DNA of 64,000 nucleotides. It comes from Saprospiraceae bacterium. GTDB lineage: Bacteria > Bacteroidota > Bacteroidia > Chitinophagales > Saprospiraceae. The position numbers were made by a program, and so were the translations under genes. A model generated the notes under the pieces. The model ran no database searches. It was not told the DNA's origin and saw only the letters and a list, made by a program, of their open reading frames with translations. Shown here piece by piece: positions 1 through 9,562 of this stretch. Location: positions 62,001-126,000 of the forward strand of contig JAHDFP010000010.1 of assembly GCA_020628095.1 (NCBI GenBank), written 5' to 3'. Position 1 is the stretch's first letter; each line of letters begins with the position of its first letter.

Positions 1-677
1 GCGAGATCAGAATCATGGGTTGACATAGAGGATCGTCTATATATCATGTTGGCGCCATTAGCCAGATGCCATTGCCGGGATTGTATTCCTGCTGCCGTCA
101 GTATCATCATACCGATGTAGTCGAGCAATTGGAATTGTTCTATTACTGATTTCGCAGGACTGAGTATAACAGGGCCTGCTATAAAATCGGGGTTATCTTC
201 TCTTATTTTCTGTTCTACAATGTGGAAATAATCTGAGGGTACAATCGTATCCGCATCTAGCTGTATGACATATTCGTATTGAGCTATGGACAGACCATAA
301 TTGATGGCTGCTTTTTTATAACTATTGTTTACCTCTTTGATCCGAATGTCATCTTTGAGTTCTAGAATTTTGATAATTTCTGAGTTATAAGATTGGATGA
401 CCTCCAGCGTATTATCCTCTGAGTGATCGTCTATTATAATAAGCTCATATCTCAGAGGAGTCAAGTGACATGCTAGAATGGACTCTATACAAGCACCTAT
501 ATTTTGACCTTCGTTACGCGCGGGAATTAGTATAGAGAAAGTAGAAGAACACTGATCTTTTTCTTGTACGTTTTTGGTGTCATCTATTTTATACCAATAA
601 TGAAGTATATAATATATAAGAAAAGCATAGGCACTCGCAACTATAAGCGTCGCCGTAACATAGGTATAAAGAATCAC
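1..677 (-). CDS. glycosyltransferase family 2 (partial, C-terminus beyond window)
   Basis: Minus-strand translation reads ...LIPARNEGQNIGACIESILACHLTPLRYELIIIDDHSEDNTLEV...VIQLDADTIVPSDYFH..., a GT2 fold with a DxD-type motif; GTG start at about 677. Confidence 0.8.
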   Translation of the reverse strand, partial: MILYTYVTATLIVASAYAFLIYYILHYWYKIDDTKNVQEKDQCSSTFSILIPARNEGQNIGACIESILACHLTPLRYELIIIDDHSEDNTLEVIQSYNSEIIKILELKDDIRIKEVNNSYKKAAINYGLSIAQYEYVIQLDADTIVPSDYFHIVEQKIREDNPDFIAGPVILSPAKSVIEQFQLLDYIGMMILTAAGIQSRQWHLANGANMIYRRSSMSTHDSDL

Positions 678-680
678 CTA

Positions 681-1154
681 TTATGAAAATAGGTCGTCGT
701 AAGTGTTGTCTCTTGTCTGTGCTTGTTTTTGAGGTGTCTTGTCTAGATCTCCGAGATCTAAGAAATCTTCTTCTTTTTCTTGGACTTCTTCATATTTGAT
801 ATAGTCCCCTTCCTTGTCTTTTTCTTTTGGATTTCTTTTTGATCCTAATGATCTTTTGGTGTAAGCCTTTAGTGCGAGGTAGGCCGCCACGAGTGGATAG
901 CCTATGAATGTCCCTAATGTGAATAGTAGTCCCTTTCCAGTATCTTCTTTGAGTAACTTAAATAGCCATCTGACATAATCTGTCACGACGGTATGATTCA
1001 TAAATAAAGCAAAGATGAGCATAATGGGCGCTATGACGCTCAGTATCCAGAATATACCAGATACCGCCTTAAAGATGACCCAAATCATTACAAACATAAA
1101 GAGCAGAAAAACAACACCTCCTATTGTACCCGCTTTTGATTGTCTGTTTGCCAT
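681..1154 (-). CDS. hypothetical membrane protein
   Basis: 157-aa ORF with N-terminal hydrophobic segments and charged C-terminus. Confidence 0.6.
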   Translation of the reverse strand: MANRQSKAGTIGGVVFLLFMFVMIWVIFKAVSGIFWILSVIAPIMLIFALFMNHTVVTDYVRWLFKLLKEDTGKGLLFTLGTFIGYPLVAAYLALKAYTKRSLGSKRNPKEKDKEGDYIKYEEVQEKEEDFLDLGDLDKTPQKQAQTRDNTYDDLFS

Positions 1155-1223
1155 TATACTAGATGTTTTTATGTCTTTAAAAATAAAGATTAATCACGAT
1201 TGTAAATTATAGAAAAGTCCGTA

Positions 1224-2987
1224 TTAAGTCAGCATAGATTCCTCAAACTGTTTTTCGTACAACTTCTTATAGAACCCATCCTCTGAGTCTAATAGTTCCT
1301 CATGGGTTCCCTCTTCCATCTTCTTTCCAGAATCCAATACGATAATCTTATCTGCGTGCCTTATAGTAGATAGTCGATGGGCAATAATGATCGACGTTCT
1401 TTTTTCTATTAGCTTTTCTATGGCATATTGGATAATGGATTCTGTCTCTGAGTCGATAGAAGAAGTGGCCTCATCCAGAATCAATATATCTGGATCAAAC
1501 ACAAGAGCACGCACAAATGATATGAGCTGTCTCTGTCCCATAGATAGATTAGATCCCCTCTCGGTGATAACGAAGTCATATTCCCCTGGCAATTTCTCTA
1601 TAAAAGGATGCGCTCCGATCATCTTAGAGGCTTCTATTATTTTCTCACGTGTGATAGAGCCATCTCTTAGTCTGATATTATCCATCACCGTACCGTTAAA
1701 TAAAAACACATCTTGTAAGACCATAGCTACCCGATCCCTGAGTTCCTTTTTTGGGTAATGTTTGATATCGATCTTGTCTATGAGTATGTTCCCTTTCTGG
1801 ATGTCATAGAATCTATTAAGGATATTGATGATGGTCGTCTTTCCTGATCCCGTACTTCCGACGATGGCCAAGGTCTGTCCTGCGGGCAGCTTAAAACTTA
1901 TATTATCCAGTACAAAATTTTCTTCGTCATAAGCGAAACCCACGTTCTTAAACTGGACCTCGCCTTTTAGCTTATTGATGGCTTTCTCACCATAATCTGG
2001 GATCGTCGCATCATCTTCTAATAGATTAAAAACCCGATTAGCAGCCACTAGTCCCATCTGTAATGTATTAAACTTATCAGCTAACATACGTATGGGTCTG
2101 AAAAGCATATTAAGATACATAGGAAAGGCAACGAATGCACCTGGCGAAATGGTATGATTCCAGATGCCCTTACTTCCCCACCATACTAATAGGGCCAAAG
2201 CAATAGCAGAGATTAGCTCCACGACTGGATAAAAGATCGCATAGTACTCTATGGCATCCAGATTGGCCTGTGTATATTTTCGATTTATCTTCTTAAATTT
2301 TTCAGCTTCCTGCTTTTCTGCATTGAACATCTGCACCACTTGCATGCCACTAATCTGTTCCTGCAAGAAAGAGTTCATGGCGGATATTTCGTTGCGGACT
2401 TTGAAGAAGGCCACCTTCACTTTTTCTTTGAATATCATCGTGGCTATAATCATCAGGGGCATGGTCGCCAGACAGATGAGTGTCAGTCGCCACGAGTTAT
2501 ACATCATAAACCCGATAATGGCGAAGATGCCTAGGATATCCGCGAGCATTGTCAGGACACCCTGTGTAAAAATTTCGTTGATTGCCTGGACATCGCCGAT
2601 GGTGCGCGTGATAATCTTACCGACGGGTGTTTGGTCAAAAAAACGTAGCTTGAGACTGCTGATATGGTCGAAGACTTTGACGCGCAAGTCTTTGATGACG
2701 GATTGTCCCAGATAATTAGAGTAGTAAGTGAATAGGTATCGGATGACTGCATTAAGAAGGACAAGGACCAGATAGATAACTGCCCACATGGTTAGTCCAT
2801 CAAGGTCTTTAGTGAAGATATGGTCATCCACCATCTTACTTATGATCATGGGCCTCGAATTAGCAATCGGTGCCATGATGAATGCCATCACCAAACAAAA
2901 TATAAATAAGCCCTTATAGGGAGCGGCTAGTTTTAGGACTTTGGAGAGAACAACAAGATCAAATTCTGGTTTCTTTTCTTCTTTCAT
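1224..2987 (-). CDS. ABC transporter, fused permease/ATP-binding protein (MsbA/MdlB-like)
   Basis: Walker A GSTGSGKTT, signature LSMGQRQL, Walker B ILILDEATSSID; ABC type-1 TM region; ATG at about 2987 preferred. Confidence 0.93.
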   Translation of the reverse strand: MKEEKKPEFDLVVLSKVLKLAAPYKGLFIFCLVMAFIMAPIANSRPMIISKMVDDHIFTKDLDGLTMWAVIYLVLVLLNAVIRYLFTYYSNYLGQSVIKDLRVKVFDHISSLKLRFFDQTPVGKIITRTIGDVQAINEIFTQGVLTMLADILGIFAIIGFMMYNSWRLTLICLATMPLMIIATMIFKEKVKVAFFKVRNEISAMNSFLQEQISGMQVVQMFNAEKQEAEKFKKINRKYTQANLDAIEYYAIFYPVVELISAIALALLVWWGSKGIWNHTISPGAFVAFPMYLNMLFRPIRMLADKFNTLQMGLVAANRVFNLLEDDATIPDYGEKAINKLKGEVQFKNVGFAYDEENFVLDNISFKLPAGQTLAIVGSTGSGKTTIINILNRFYDIQKGNILIDKIDIKHYPKKELRDRVAMVLQDVFLFNGTVMDNIRLRDGSITREKIIEASKMIGAHPFIEKLPGEYDFVITERGSNLSMGQRQLISFVRALVFDPDILILDEATSSIDSETESIIQYAIEKLIEKRTSIIIAHRLSTIRHADKIIVLDSGKKMEEGTHEELLDSEDGFYKKLYEKQFEESMLT

Positions 2988-3138
2988 AGAAAGTGTCAAA
3001 GATATAATGTTTTAGAGTGTGCTTTGGTTTTTAATGATGGGTTGCTTGTTTTAAATTTGTTCACAGGGAAGAATCGGAGCATGACTATCTATGGTGCCCA
3101 GTGTCTCCGACGACGAAGGAGGCTATGTTGTCATGACC

Positions 3139-3414
3139 TTAGTCACAGTGCCTTATTAATTTGGCTAATTCGTATTCACTAATCAAAACTTCTGCAGGAA
3201 TACCAAGGAACATATTGATTTGACGAATCATCTTGGGGGTAAGTTTTCTTTTTTATTTAGAATTTCGGATGCTTTACTTTTGCTGCCCACTATTTCTAAT
3301 TCATAATTTTCAAATTAGCATGCTTAATAGCTCATCTTATTTGAAAGTTTTATCCTTTGGGGTAGAATCGAATTCTTCTCTAATCTCTTTAAAGCTTTTC
3401 GTATTCTTTTTCAT
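3139..3414 (-). pseudogene. decayed HigA-type HTH antitoxin
   Basis: Minus-strand fragments in shifted frames: MKKNTKSFKEIREEFDSTPKDKTFK* / ENYELEIVGSKSKASEILNKK / KRKLTPKMIRQINMFLGIPAEVLISEYELAKLIRHCD*. Confidence 0.7.
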
Positions 3415-3655
3415 CTGAAATTATTGTCCAATTCATATTTATAAAAATTAATATTATCATATTCTTCATAAGTTCCGATAAACCTTATCCAAATGGTTTT
3501 AAGGTCAAAGTTCACTTTTACAATAAGTCTATAAAGCTATTTCAGAGTATTCTTATATCGTAAAGACTTATAAAAGTTCTGAAAAGAAGAATTTTTGCTT
3601 TGATGCTTGGTGACGAATTAGCAATATCCTGTCTATGCGTTTGCCTTTGCTTAGG
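3411..3655 (-). pseudogene. decayed HigB-type mRNA interferase toxin
   Basis: Intact C-terminal fragment YRLIVKVNFDLKTIWIRFIGTYEEYDNINFYKYELDNNFR* typical of HigB; N-terminal part disrupted by stops/frameshifts; TGA overlaps the HigA ATG (ATGA). Confidence 0.65.
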
Positions 3656-3667
3656 TCATCACTTGTT

Positions 3668-4639
3668 TCATATAGTATTTATCTCAAGACTAATTTCTCC
3701 CCCAAAATCTTTTCTATACTGCTGTTTAATCTGTAGTTCATTACCAGATATTGTTGTCCATTTAATATAATGATTCTTGACATATCCAAAACTATTCTGA
3801 ATTTGAAAGGAGAATTTCATCTCGTTATCAACTTTTTCAATTGAGTTTACTCTGATTTTCCAGATATGACTTAATAATAAGTATTCATCCACAAAATTTG
3901 GATGCATTGCATAATTATTCATCCCCTTTTCGGCTTTTACAGAAGGGTAGATCAAAATTGGAGGCTTGACTGGGTTTCTATAGATATTGTGATGCCCTAG
4001 AAACGAGCTAATTGTTCTTTTGTCATCCTCAATAAAGAGTTTCGCCAAATAATTTTTCAGAAGTCTAACTGCATTTATCATATCATCATCAAAGGAGGGG
4101 TCAACTTTTGTTTTGAATTGTTCATTACTAAATGATGCAAGAGTGGTAAACTCGTTTATGTTTTCAAGGCGATCTTCAATATATGGCACAATGAAAAATC
4201 TTTCTCCTTTCTTCAATTGCCAATTGGAAATAACGAAGGTTGAATCAATATAGTTTCTTTCCTCTTGCCACTTCACTAAATATTCAATTAATGCAACAAA
4301 TGGATGGTCAGCACAATAAAAAACTGGATTGCCAATTAGATTTGCTCTTAAATTTTCTTTTGAAAAGCAAGCTGGTGGATAAGAGTACTCTGCCCTTAAA
4401 TTTGGGTTCTTTATTTCATGGAAATTACGGACTCTAAAGAAATTAAAATTAAATGGAAATTGATAAGGTGTATGAAGAATAAACGATATATTAAGTTTTG
4501 AAATATTTGTGAGTTTTTTATGCATCCTAAGTACATAAGCATCTAAATCTTTACCATTGTAGGATTCCCACTCAACTGCTTTTAATTGTTCAATTATTTG
4601 GACAGTTTCATCATACGTGGGATGGTTGAAATTATTCAT
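3668..4639 (-). CDS. RES-domain-like protein (possible NAD+-targeting toxin family)
   Basis: FFRVRNF...YPPA...RANLIGNPVFYCADHPFVALIEYL resembles the RES core (R-x-R ... N-x-x-G-x-PVxYxA ... xALxE). Confidence 0.6.
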   Translation of the reverse strand: MNNFNHPTYDETVQIIEQLKAVEWESYNGKDLDAYVLRMHKKLTNISKLNISFILHTPYQFPFNFNFFRVRNFHEIKNPNLRAEYSYPPACFSKENLRANLIGNPVFYCADHPFVALIEYLVKWQEERNYIDSTFVISNWQLKKGERFFIVPYIEDRLENINEFTTLASFSNEQFKTKVDPSFDDDMINAVRLLKNYLAKLFIEDDKRTISSFLGHHNIYRNPVKPPILIYPSVKAEKGMNNYAMHPNFVDEYLLLSHIWKIRVNSIEKVDNEMKFSFQIQNSFGYVKNHYIKWTTISGNELQIKQQYRKDFGGEISLEINTI

Positions 4640-4652
4640 TCTTAATTATGAC

Positions 4653-4931
4653 TTAAAATATCTTCCTTACTATTTTATCGTCAGGATAAATAAATGTAGG
4701 AATATTGTTAAAATATGCCAGAGGTGTTAACTCTAGGAATTTCTTCTCTTCAGACCAGTAGATATAAGCTTTTTCTGTTAAGTATAGGAAGTTTGGAAGG
4801 TCTATCATTGAATTTAGTTTTTTTGATTCAGGTTTATCGTTAACGAATTTAGAATAGGTGTTTAAGACTAGGTCAATTCTACTCCAATCAACGTATTCTG
4901 GCTTGATTTCTTTAAATTCTGGGGATTCCAT
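4653..4931 (-). CDS. hypothetical protein, probably co-transcribed with the RES-like gene
   Basis: 92-aa ORF, same strand, 13-nt gap upstream of the RES-like gene. Confidence 0.55.
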   Translation of the reverse strand: MESPEFKEIKPEYVDWSRIDLVLNTYSKFVNDKPESKKLNSMIDLPNFLYLTEKAYIYWSEEKKFLELTPLAYFNNIPTFIYPDDKIVRKIF

Positions 4932-5024
4932 TGTCCTATCCTTAATGACAGAGTATACACAGTTCTTTTTGAGTTTGTGTTTATTTAAAACCTAATATAA
5001 CATGATATAAATTACAAAAGTCAT

Positions 5025-8000
5025 TCAAGTCACCCCTCTCCTCATATAACTCTCTCCCAATACCTTACCCAAATAACCCACAAACAAATCCGCATGAGAC
5101 CGACTAAACACCATAGGCGGTTTTATCTTAATCACATTATGATGCGGTCCATCAGAACTGGTCAAGAAGCCGAGTGTGCGCATTCGATTGATAAGGTAGT
5201 CCGCTTGCTGGGGGGCTGGGGTTTTTAGTTCTCCGTTAGTGACTAGTTCGATACCTAAGAATAAGCCATGACCTCTGATATCACCTATGATGGGATGTTT
5301 GGATTGTAGTTCCTGGAGTCTGGAGATGAGATATTGTCCAGTTTGGTGGGCATTGTTTTGTAGTCCTTCTTCTTTGATGATTTGTAAGACCTCGTGTCCG
5401 ATGGCGCAAGACACAGGGTTACCACCAAAAGTCGAGAAGTACTCCATACCATTGGCGAAAGCGTCCGCGATTTCTCTCGTCGTCACGACCGCGGATAGAG
5501 GATGTCCGTTACCTAACGGTTTGCCTATAGTCACAATATCAGGAATAATGCCTTGTAGCTCGAAGCCCCAAAAATGTGATCCGACCCGTCCCAGTCCTAC
5601 TTGTACCTCATCGACTATCATCACACCGCCATGACCATGGATGTAATCTTGAGCTTTTTGTAGATAACCGTCTGGTAGGACGATTTGACCTCCACAGCTC
5701 AGGATGCTCTCACAAATCATTCCAGCGACTTGTCGGCCTTGCTGACCGACCTTGTCTATTTGTTCTTTGATATGAAGGGCGTATTGTTCTCCTGTATTAT
5801 CACCTTGATAGATGCCGCTATAACTATTGGGTATCGGAACGATATGTGTATGTGCTGGTGCACCCTGTCCTCCTTTACCGTCAAATTTGTAACTACTCAC
5901 ATCTACGCAGGCCTGAGTACTGCCATGATATCCGATCTCTACAGCGATCATATCCTTTCTATTGGTATATGTTCTTGCCATACGTAAGGCCAACTCGTTG
6001 GCTTCACTACCAGAATTGACGAAGGTAGCGACGCTGAGTTTTTCAGGAAAGGTTTCGAGCAGGGCTTCCGCGAGTTTGATTATGTTATCGTGGAGATATC
6101 TGGTGTTGGTGTTGAGTATGCCGATTTGTTTGGTGGCGGCTTCTACGATTCTGGGATGTTCGTGACCGACATGTGCGACATTATTCACGGTATCTAAGTA
6201 ACGCCGACCTTGTATGTCATAAAGATGTGGGCCATAGCCTCTGACGATATGTAGGTGGTTATTATAAGATAGGCTGAGGTTTTTGTTAAGTGTATTTTTT
6301 CTTTTGTCTATTAGGTCATTCTTAGTGTTAGTTGTTTTTGATGTTTTATACTCGGGAAATAGTAATGTTGGATCAGGGCATATCGAAGACCAAGTCTTAA
6401 TGTCATCAGGAAAACAAACGCCTGCAAAATTATCTTTCTCTCCCAGCATATCAAGTATAATCTGAAAATGTAAATGCGGTGGCCACTGACCATTCTCACT
6501 CTCGTCACCAATCCAAGCAAAGTGAGTTCCTGCAATGATTACTTGACCTACATCTAAATTATCAAGAGAGTCCAAGGACAGGTGACCATAAAGGGTATAG
6601 AATGTCAGGTCTGAGGAAACCTGATGTTCTAATATAATCGTTGCACCATAATCCCTATCTATGTTATGATTGGCTTTGGCGTGTACGATTGCATCTATAG
6701 GCGCACATATTGGCGTTTGCGCTTTCGTCCATAGGTCAAGGCCGAGATGTACTGTTCTCCATTCTGGTCCATTGTCTTTTTCTACCTGATAACGGTCAGT
6801 AGTGTATATAGGTCGATATTCAGTATAGCCGCCATAGCCCAAAGAAGACTTGTTAGATTCTAAAAGACTATTTATCTTTTTCGAAAAGGCATTTACAGAA
6901 TCAAAATGGCTATTGTTGCCCAAAGCAGTACTCCCCACGCTGATGTCAAATGGCGTGGGGTTCAAGAATTCTCCAGATAAGAGATTATGGATTTCTATCC
7001 TATTGATATAATTATGGAAAAGAAGTTCTTTAGGGCAAGGTGTTAGGCCGCAGGCGGATCGGAAAATGTATTGAACGTAATTAGGATGTATGTCTTTCCA
7101 TTGTCGGAGTAACTGCCAGGCGGGCTTTTCGCTGATGGATAAGTACTCGTTATAAGGATTTTCTGATTTGTTTTTGGCGGATTGCGTGACAGTAATCAGC
7201 AGCCTTGCTGCGATGAGAGAATATAGAACTTCGATTTCTTGCTCGGATAATTTTATGACCTTGTTATATGCGCTAACGACCATGCGCATTGCTGATAGAG
7301 GGTCTTTTTTGTTCATGCCAGCATAAGCACAGGCTATGGCCAGCTCGCAGATAGAAGAGGTATAAAGAGCATCCCCAAAATCTATAACACCAGTGACAGA
7401 AGGAAAAACGGTCTTATCTCTACTCAGTAGATTTAGTTCGTGGGCGTCATTATAATTTATTCCTTTGGGTAGGTTGTCCATAAGTGGCAGGACCTCCGAC
7501 TCGAACATGTTCCAGAAATAATCGGCAATTGTTTTTTCATCTTCCGACAGATAGGTTCTATTGACTTTGGCGTCTAAGGTATGTATGGGGTCCCACTTAT
7601 AGTAACGGTGCGCGTATACATGATCGAAATCTCTCAAAGCTAAATTGAGCTGTGCAGTAACCTTCCCCCAGCTTTTGAGAAGGCTCTTACCTAATGGATT
7701 TATATGCCCGATGGGTTTACCCTCGACCCAACTTTGTACTCTGACAATACCGCGATCAAGACTAATATAATTATCGCCATATTGTGTTTTGATGATTTTA
7801 GGGATGTCGAAAGATAGCTTTTGAGAATGCAGATGATCTAATAGCTTAAGTTGAAAATCTATTTCACTTAGCGAGGTGTCTACCGAAGAAATTTTGATAA
7901 GAAATTTTTCTCCATTCGTCTTGAGAAGATAGTTTTGATCCACTTCACCCTCCAGACGTTTTATCTGACCTGATAGATTGTAATACTGGTCTAAGGTTTT

Positions 8001-8045
8001 TAGAATAAAATTTTCAGTATCGGTATGTTCTGCACTATTCCTCAC
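5025..8045 (-). CDS. three-domain fusion: APH-type aminoglycoside/choline kinase-like + M23 peptidase + class-III PLP aminotransferase
   Basis: N-term kinase motif GINYNDAHELNLL...GVIDFGD; middle HLGLDLW...HLHFQ (M23); C-term DEVQVGLGRVG...VTIGKPLGNGHPLSAV (class III PLP). Confidence 0.9.
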   Translation of the reverse strand: MRNSAEHTDTENFILKTLDQYYNLSGQIKRLEGEVDQNYLLKTNGEKFLIKISSVDTSLSEIDFQLKLLDHLHSQKLSFDIPKIIKTQYGDNYISLDRGIVRVQSWVEGKPIGHINPLGKSLLKSWGKVTAQLNLALRDFDHVYAHRYYKWDPIHTLDAKVNRTYLSEDEKTIADYFWNMFESEVLPLMDNLPKGINYNDAHELNLLSRDKTVFPSVTGVIDFGDALYTSSICELAIACAYAGMNKKDPLSAMRMVVSAYNKVIKLSEQEIEVLYSLIAARLLITVTQSAKNKSENPYNEYLSISEKPAWQLLRQWKDIHPNYVQYIFRSACGLTPCPKELLFHNYINRIEIHNLLSGEFLNPTPFDISVGSTALGNNSHFDSVNAFSKKINSLLESNKSSLGYGGYTEYRPIYTTDRYQVEKDNGPEWRTVHLGLDLWTKAQTPICAPIDAIVHAKANHNIDRDYGATIILEHQVSSDLTFYTLYGHLSLDSLDNLDVGQVIIAGTHFAWIGDESENGQWPPHLHFQIILDMLGEKDNFAGVCFPDDIKTWSSICPDPTLLFPEYKTSKTTNTKNDLIDKRKNTLNKNLSLSYNNHLHIVRGYGPHLYDIQGRRYLDTVNNVAHVGHEHPRIVEAATKQIGILNTNTRYLHDNIIKLAEALLETFPEKLSVATFVNSGSEANELALRMARTYTNRKDMIAVEIGYHGSTQACVDVSSYKFDGKGGQGAPAHTHIVPIPNSYSGIYQGDNTGEQYALHIKEQIDKVGQQGRQVAGMICESILSCGGQIVLPDGYLQKAQDYIHGHGGVMIVDEVQVGLGRVGSHFWGFELQGIIPDIVTIGKPLGNGHPLSAVVTTREIADAFANGMEYFSTFGGNPVSCAIGHEVLQIIKEEGLQNNAHQTGQYLISRLQELQSKHPIIGDIRGHGLFLGIELVTNGELKTPAPQQADYLINRMRTLGFLTSSDGPHHNVIKIKPPMVFSRSHADLFVGYLGKVLGESYMRRGVT

Positions 8046-8053
8046 AAGTATAT

Positions 8054-8749
8054 TTATATCAAGCCTTCGTCTTTAAAACTATAATATCCCTTCTCCGATA
8101 TGATGAGATGGTCAAGTACGCTTATGTCCAGTATTTTTCCCGCTTCGATTAATTTGTTAGTGATTGTGATGTCTTGTCGCGAAGGCTTAAGATTTCCAGA
8201 CGGATGGTTATGTGCAAGTATTATAGAAGAGGCTAAATTATCCAGTGCTTTTTTGAAAAGTATTTTGGCATCGACGACGGTACCAGATACACCGCCTTTA
8301 CTGATTGTGTCTATTTTTATCACGCGGTTATTTCTATTAAGTAGGAGTATTTTGAAAACTTCGTGATCCAGATCGCTCATTGATCCACTAAGGCAGAGGT
8401 AAGCTGCTTCGCTGCTTTTGACTTGAGGTCTCTCCTTGATAGTTGTTATCTGGCGTCTCCGTCCGAGCTCTAGTGCCGCTATAATAGAAATGGCTTTGGC
8501 TTCTCCGATGCCTTTAAATTTGATCAAGTCAGTAATACCCAATTTTCCAATCTTATTCAAGTCATTATCGTAAGACGAGAGAATATGGCGGGCAAGCTCT
8601 ACAGCACTCATGTCTCTCGATCCAGAACCGAGTAAAATCGCAATCAGTTCCGCATCGGTTAAGACGGACTTTCCCTTATGGAGCAGTTTTTCTCTGGGTC
8701 TATCCTCTTCCGCCCATTGCTTTATAGAAAAGTTGGATTTGCTGTACAT
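8054..8749 (-). CDS. radC: DNA repair protein RadC (JAB/MPN domain)
   Basis: AHNHPSGNLKPSRQD; N-terminal HhH LIKFKGIGEAKA. Confidence 0.95.
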   Translation of the reverse strand: MYSKSNFSIKQWAEEDRPREKLLHKGKSVLTDAELIAILLGSGSRDMSAVELARHILSSYDNDLNKIGKLGITDLIKFKGIGEAKAISIIAALELGRRRQITTIKERPQVKSSEAAYLCLSGSMSDLDHEVFKILLLNRNNRVIKIDTISKGGVSGTVVDAKILFKKALDNLASSIILAHNHPSGNLKPSRQDITITNKLIEAGKILDISVLDHLIISEKGYYSFKDEGLI

Positions 8750-8853
8750 GATATGATCTTATTATAAGTTGGTCTGTTATGTTTAAAAGTAGCAAAAAGA
8801 AAAATACCAATGATGGAGAATCTTATCTTCGCGAATCTAAAAATGATGAATAT

Positions 8854-9555
8854 ATGAATGCGGTTATAACGGGTGCTACCAAGGGTATAGGAAGAGCGAT
8901 TGCTGATAAATTTGCAAGCAAGGGCTTTAGTCTATGTATATGCTCACGTAGTGAGGACGATCTGGCCTCAGCTAAGAAAGCACTGACCGAGCTGAATCCT
9001 GAGATCAATGTCTACACCAAGGCGGTAGATCTATCCAAGAAAGAGGAGGTTATAGAGTTTGGAAATTTTTGTGCTCATAATATGGATACCATAGATGTCC
9101 TTATCAATAATGCAGGCATCTACATCGGCGGAGAAATTGTCAATGAAGAAGAAGGTGCTCTGGAATCCATGATAGAGACTAATCTATATAGTGCCTATCA
9201 CCTGACGAGAAACCTTGTACCATCTATGATTGCACGCAAGTCGGGTTATATAATTAATATGGCATCCATTGCAAGTTTTATGGCATACCCTAATGGTGGA
9301 TCGTATAGTATATCAAAGTTTGCCTTACGGGGTTTTTCGATGGTACTAAGAGAGGAACTAAAAGACAAAGGAATAAAGGTGACGACGGTCATGCCAGGGG
9401 CAACTTGGTCTAATTCCTGGGCAGGTGTCGAGCTTCCAGAAAGTCGTCTGATGCAGGCTAATGATATTGCAGAATCTGTATGGAGTTTATTTGAGATGAG
9501 TCCATCGGCGGTGGTCGAGGAGGTCATATTGAGGCCGCAGTTGGGAGATTTATAG
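8854..9555 (+). CDS. SDR family oxidoreductase
   Basis: VITGATKGIGRAIA, NNAG, YSISKFAL; internal ATG at 8854 preferred over the track start at 8779. Confidence 0.85.
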   Translation: MNAVITGATKGIGRAIADKFASKGFSLCICSRSEDDLASAKKALTELNPEINVYTKAVDLSKKEEVIEFGNFCAHNMDTIDVLINNAGIYIGGEIVNEEEGALESMIETNLYSAYHLTRNLVPSMIARKSGYIINMASIASFMAYPNGGSYSISKFALRGFSMVLREELKDKGIKVTTVMPGATWSNSWAGVELPESRLMQANDIAESVWSLFEMSPSAVVEEVILRPQLGDL

Positions 9556-9562
9556 GAATAGG

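Noticed and set aside
2251-2715. 154-aa plus-strand ORF inside the ABC transporter
   Set aside because: Antisense shadow ORF of a conserved gene with no motif.
3233-3418. 61-aa plus-strand ORF
   Set aside because: Better explained as the antisense of the decayed HigA antitoxin.
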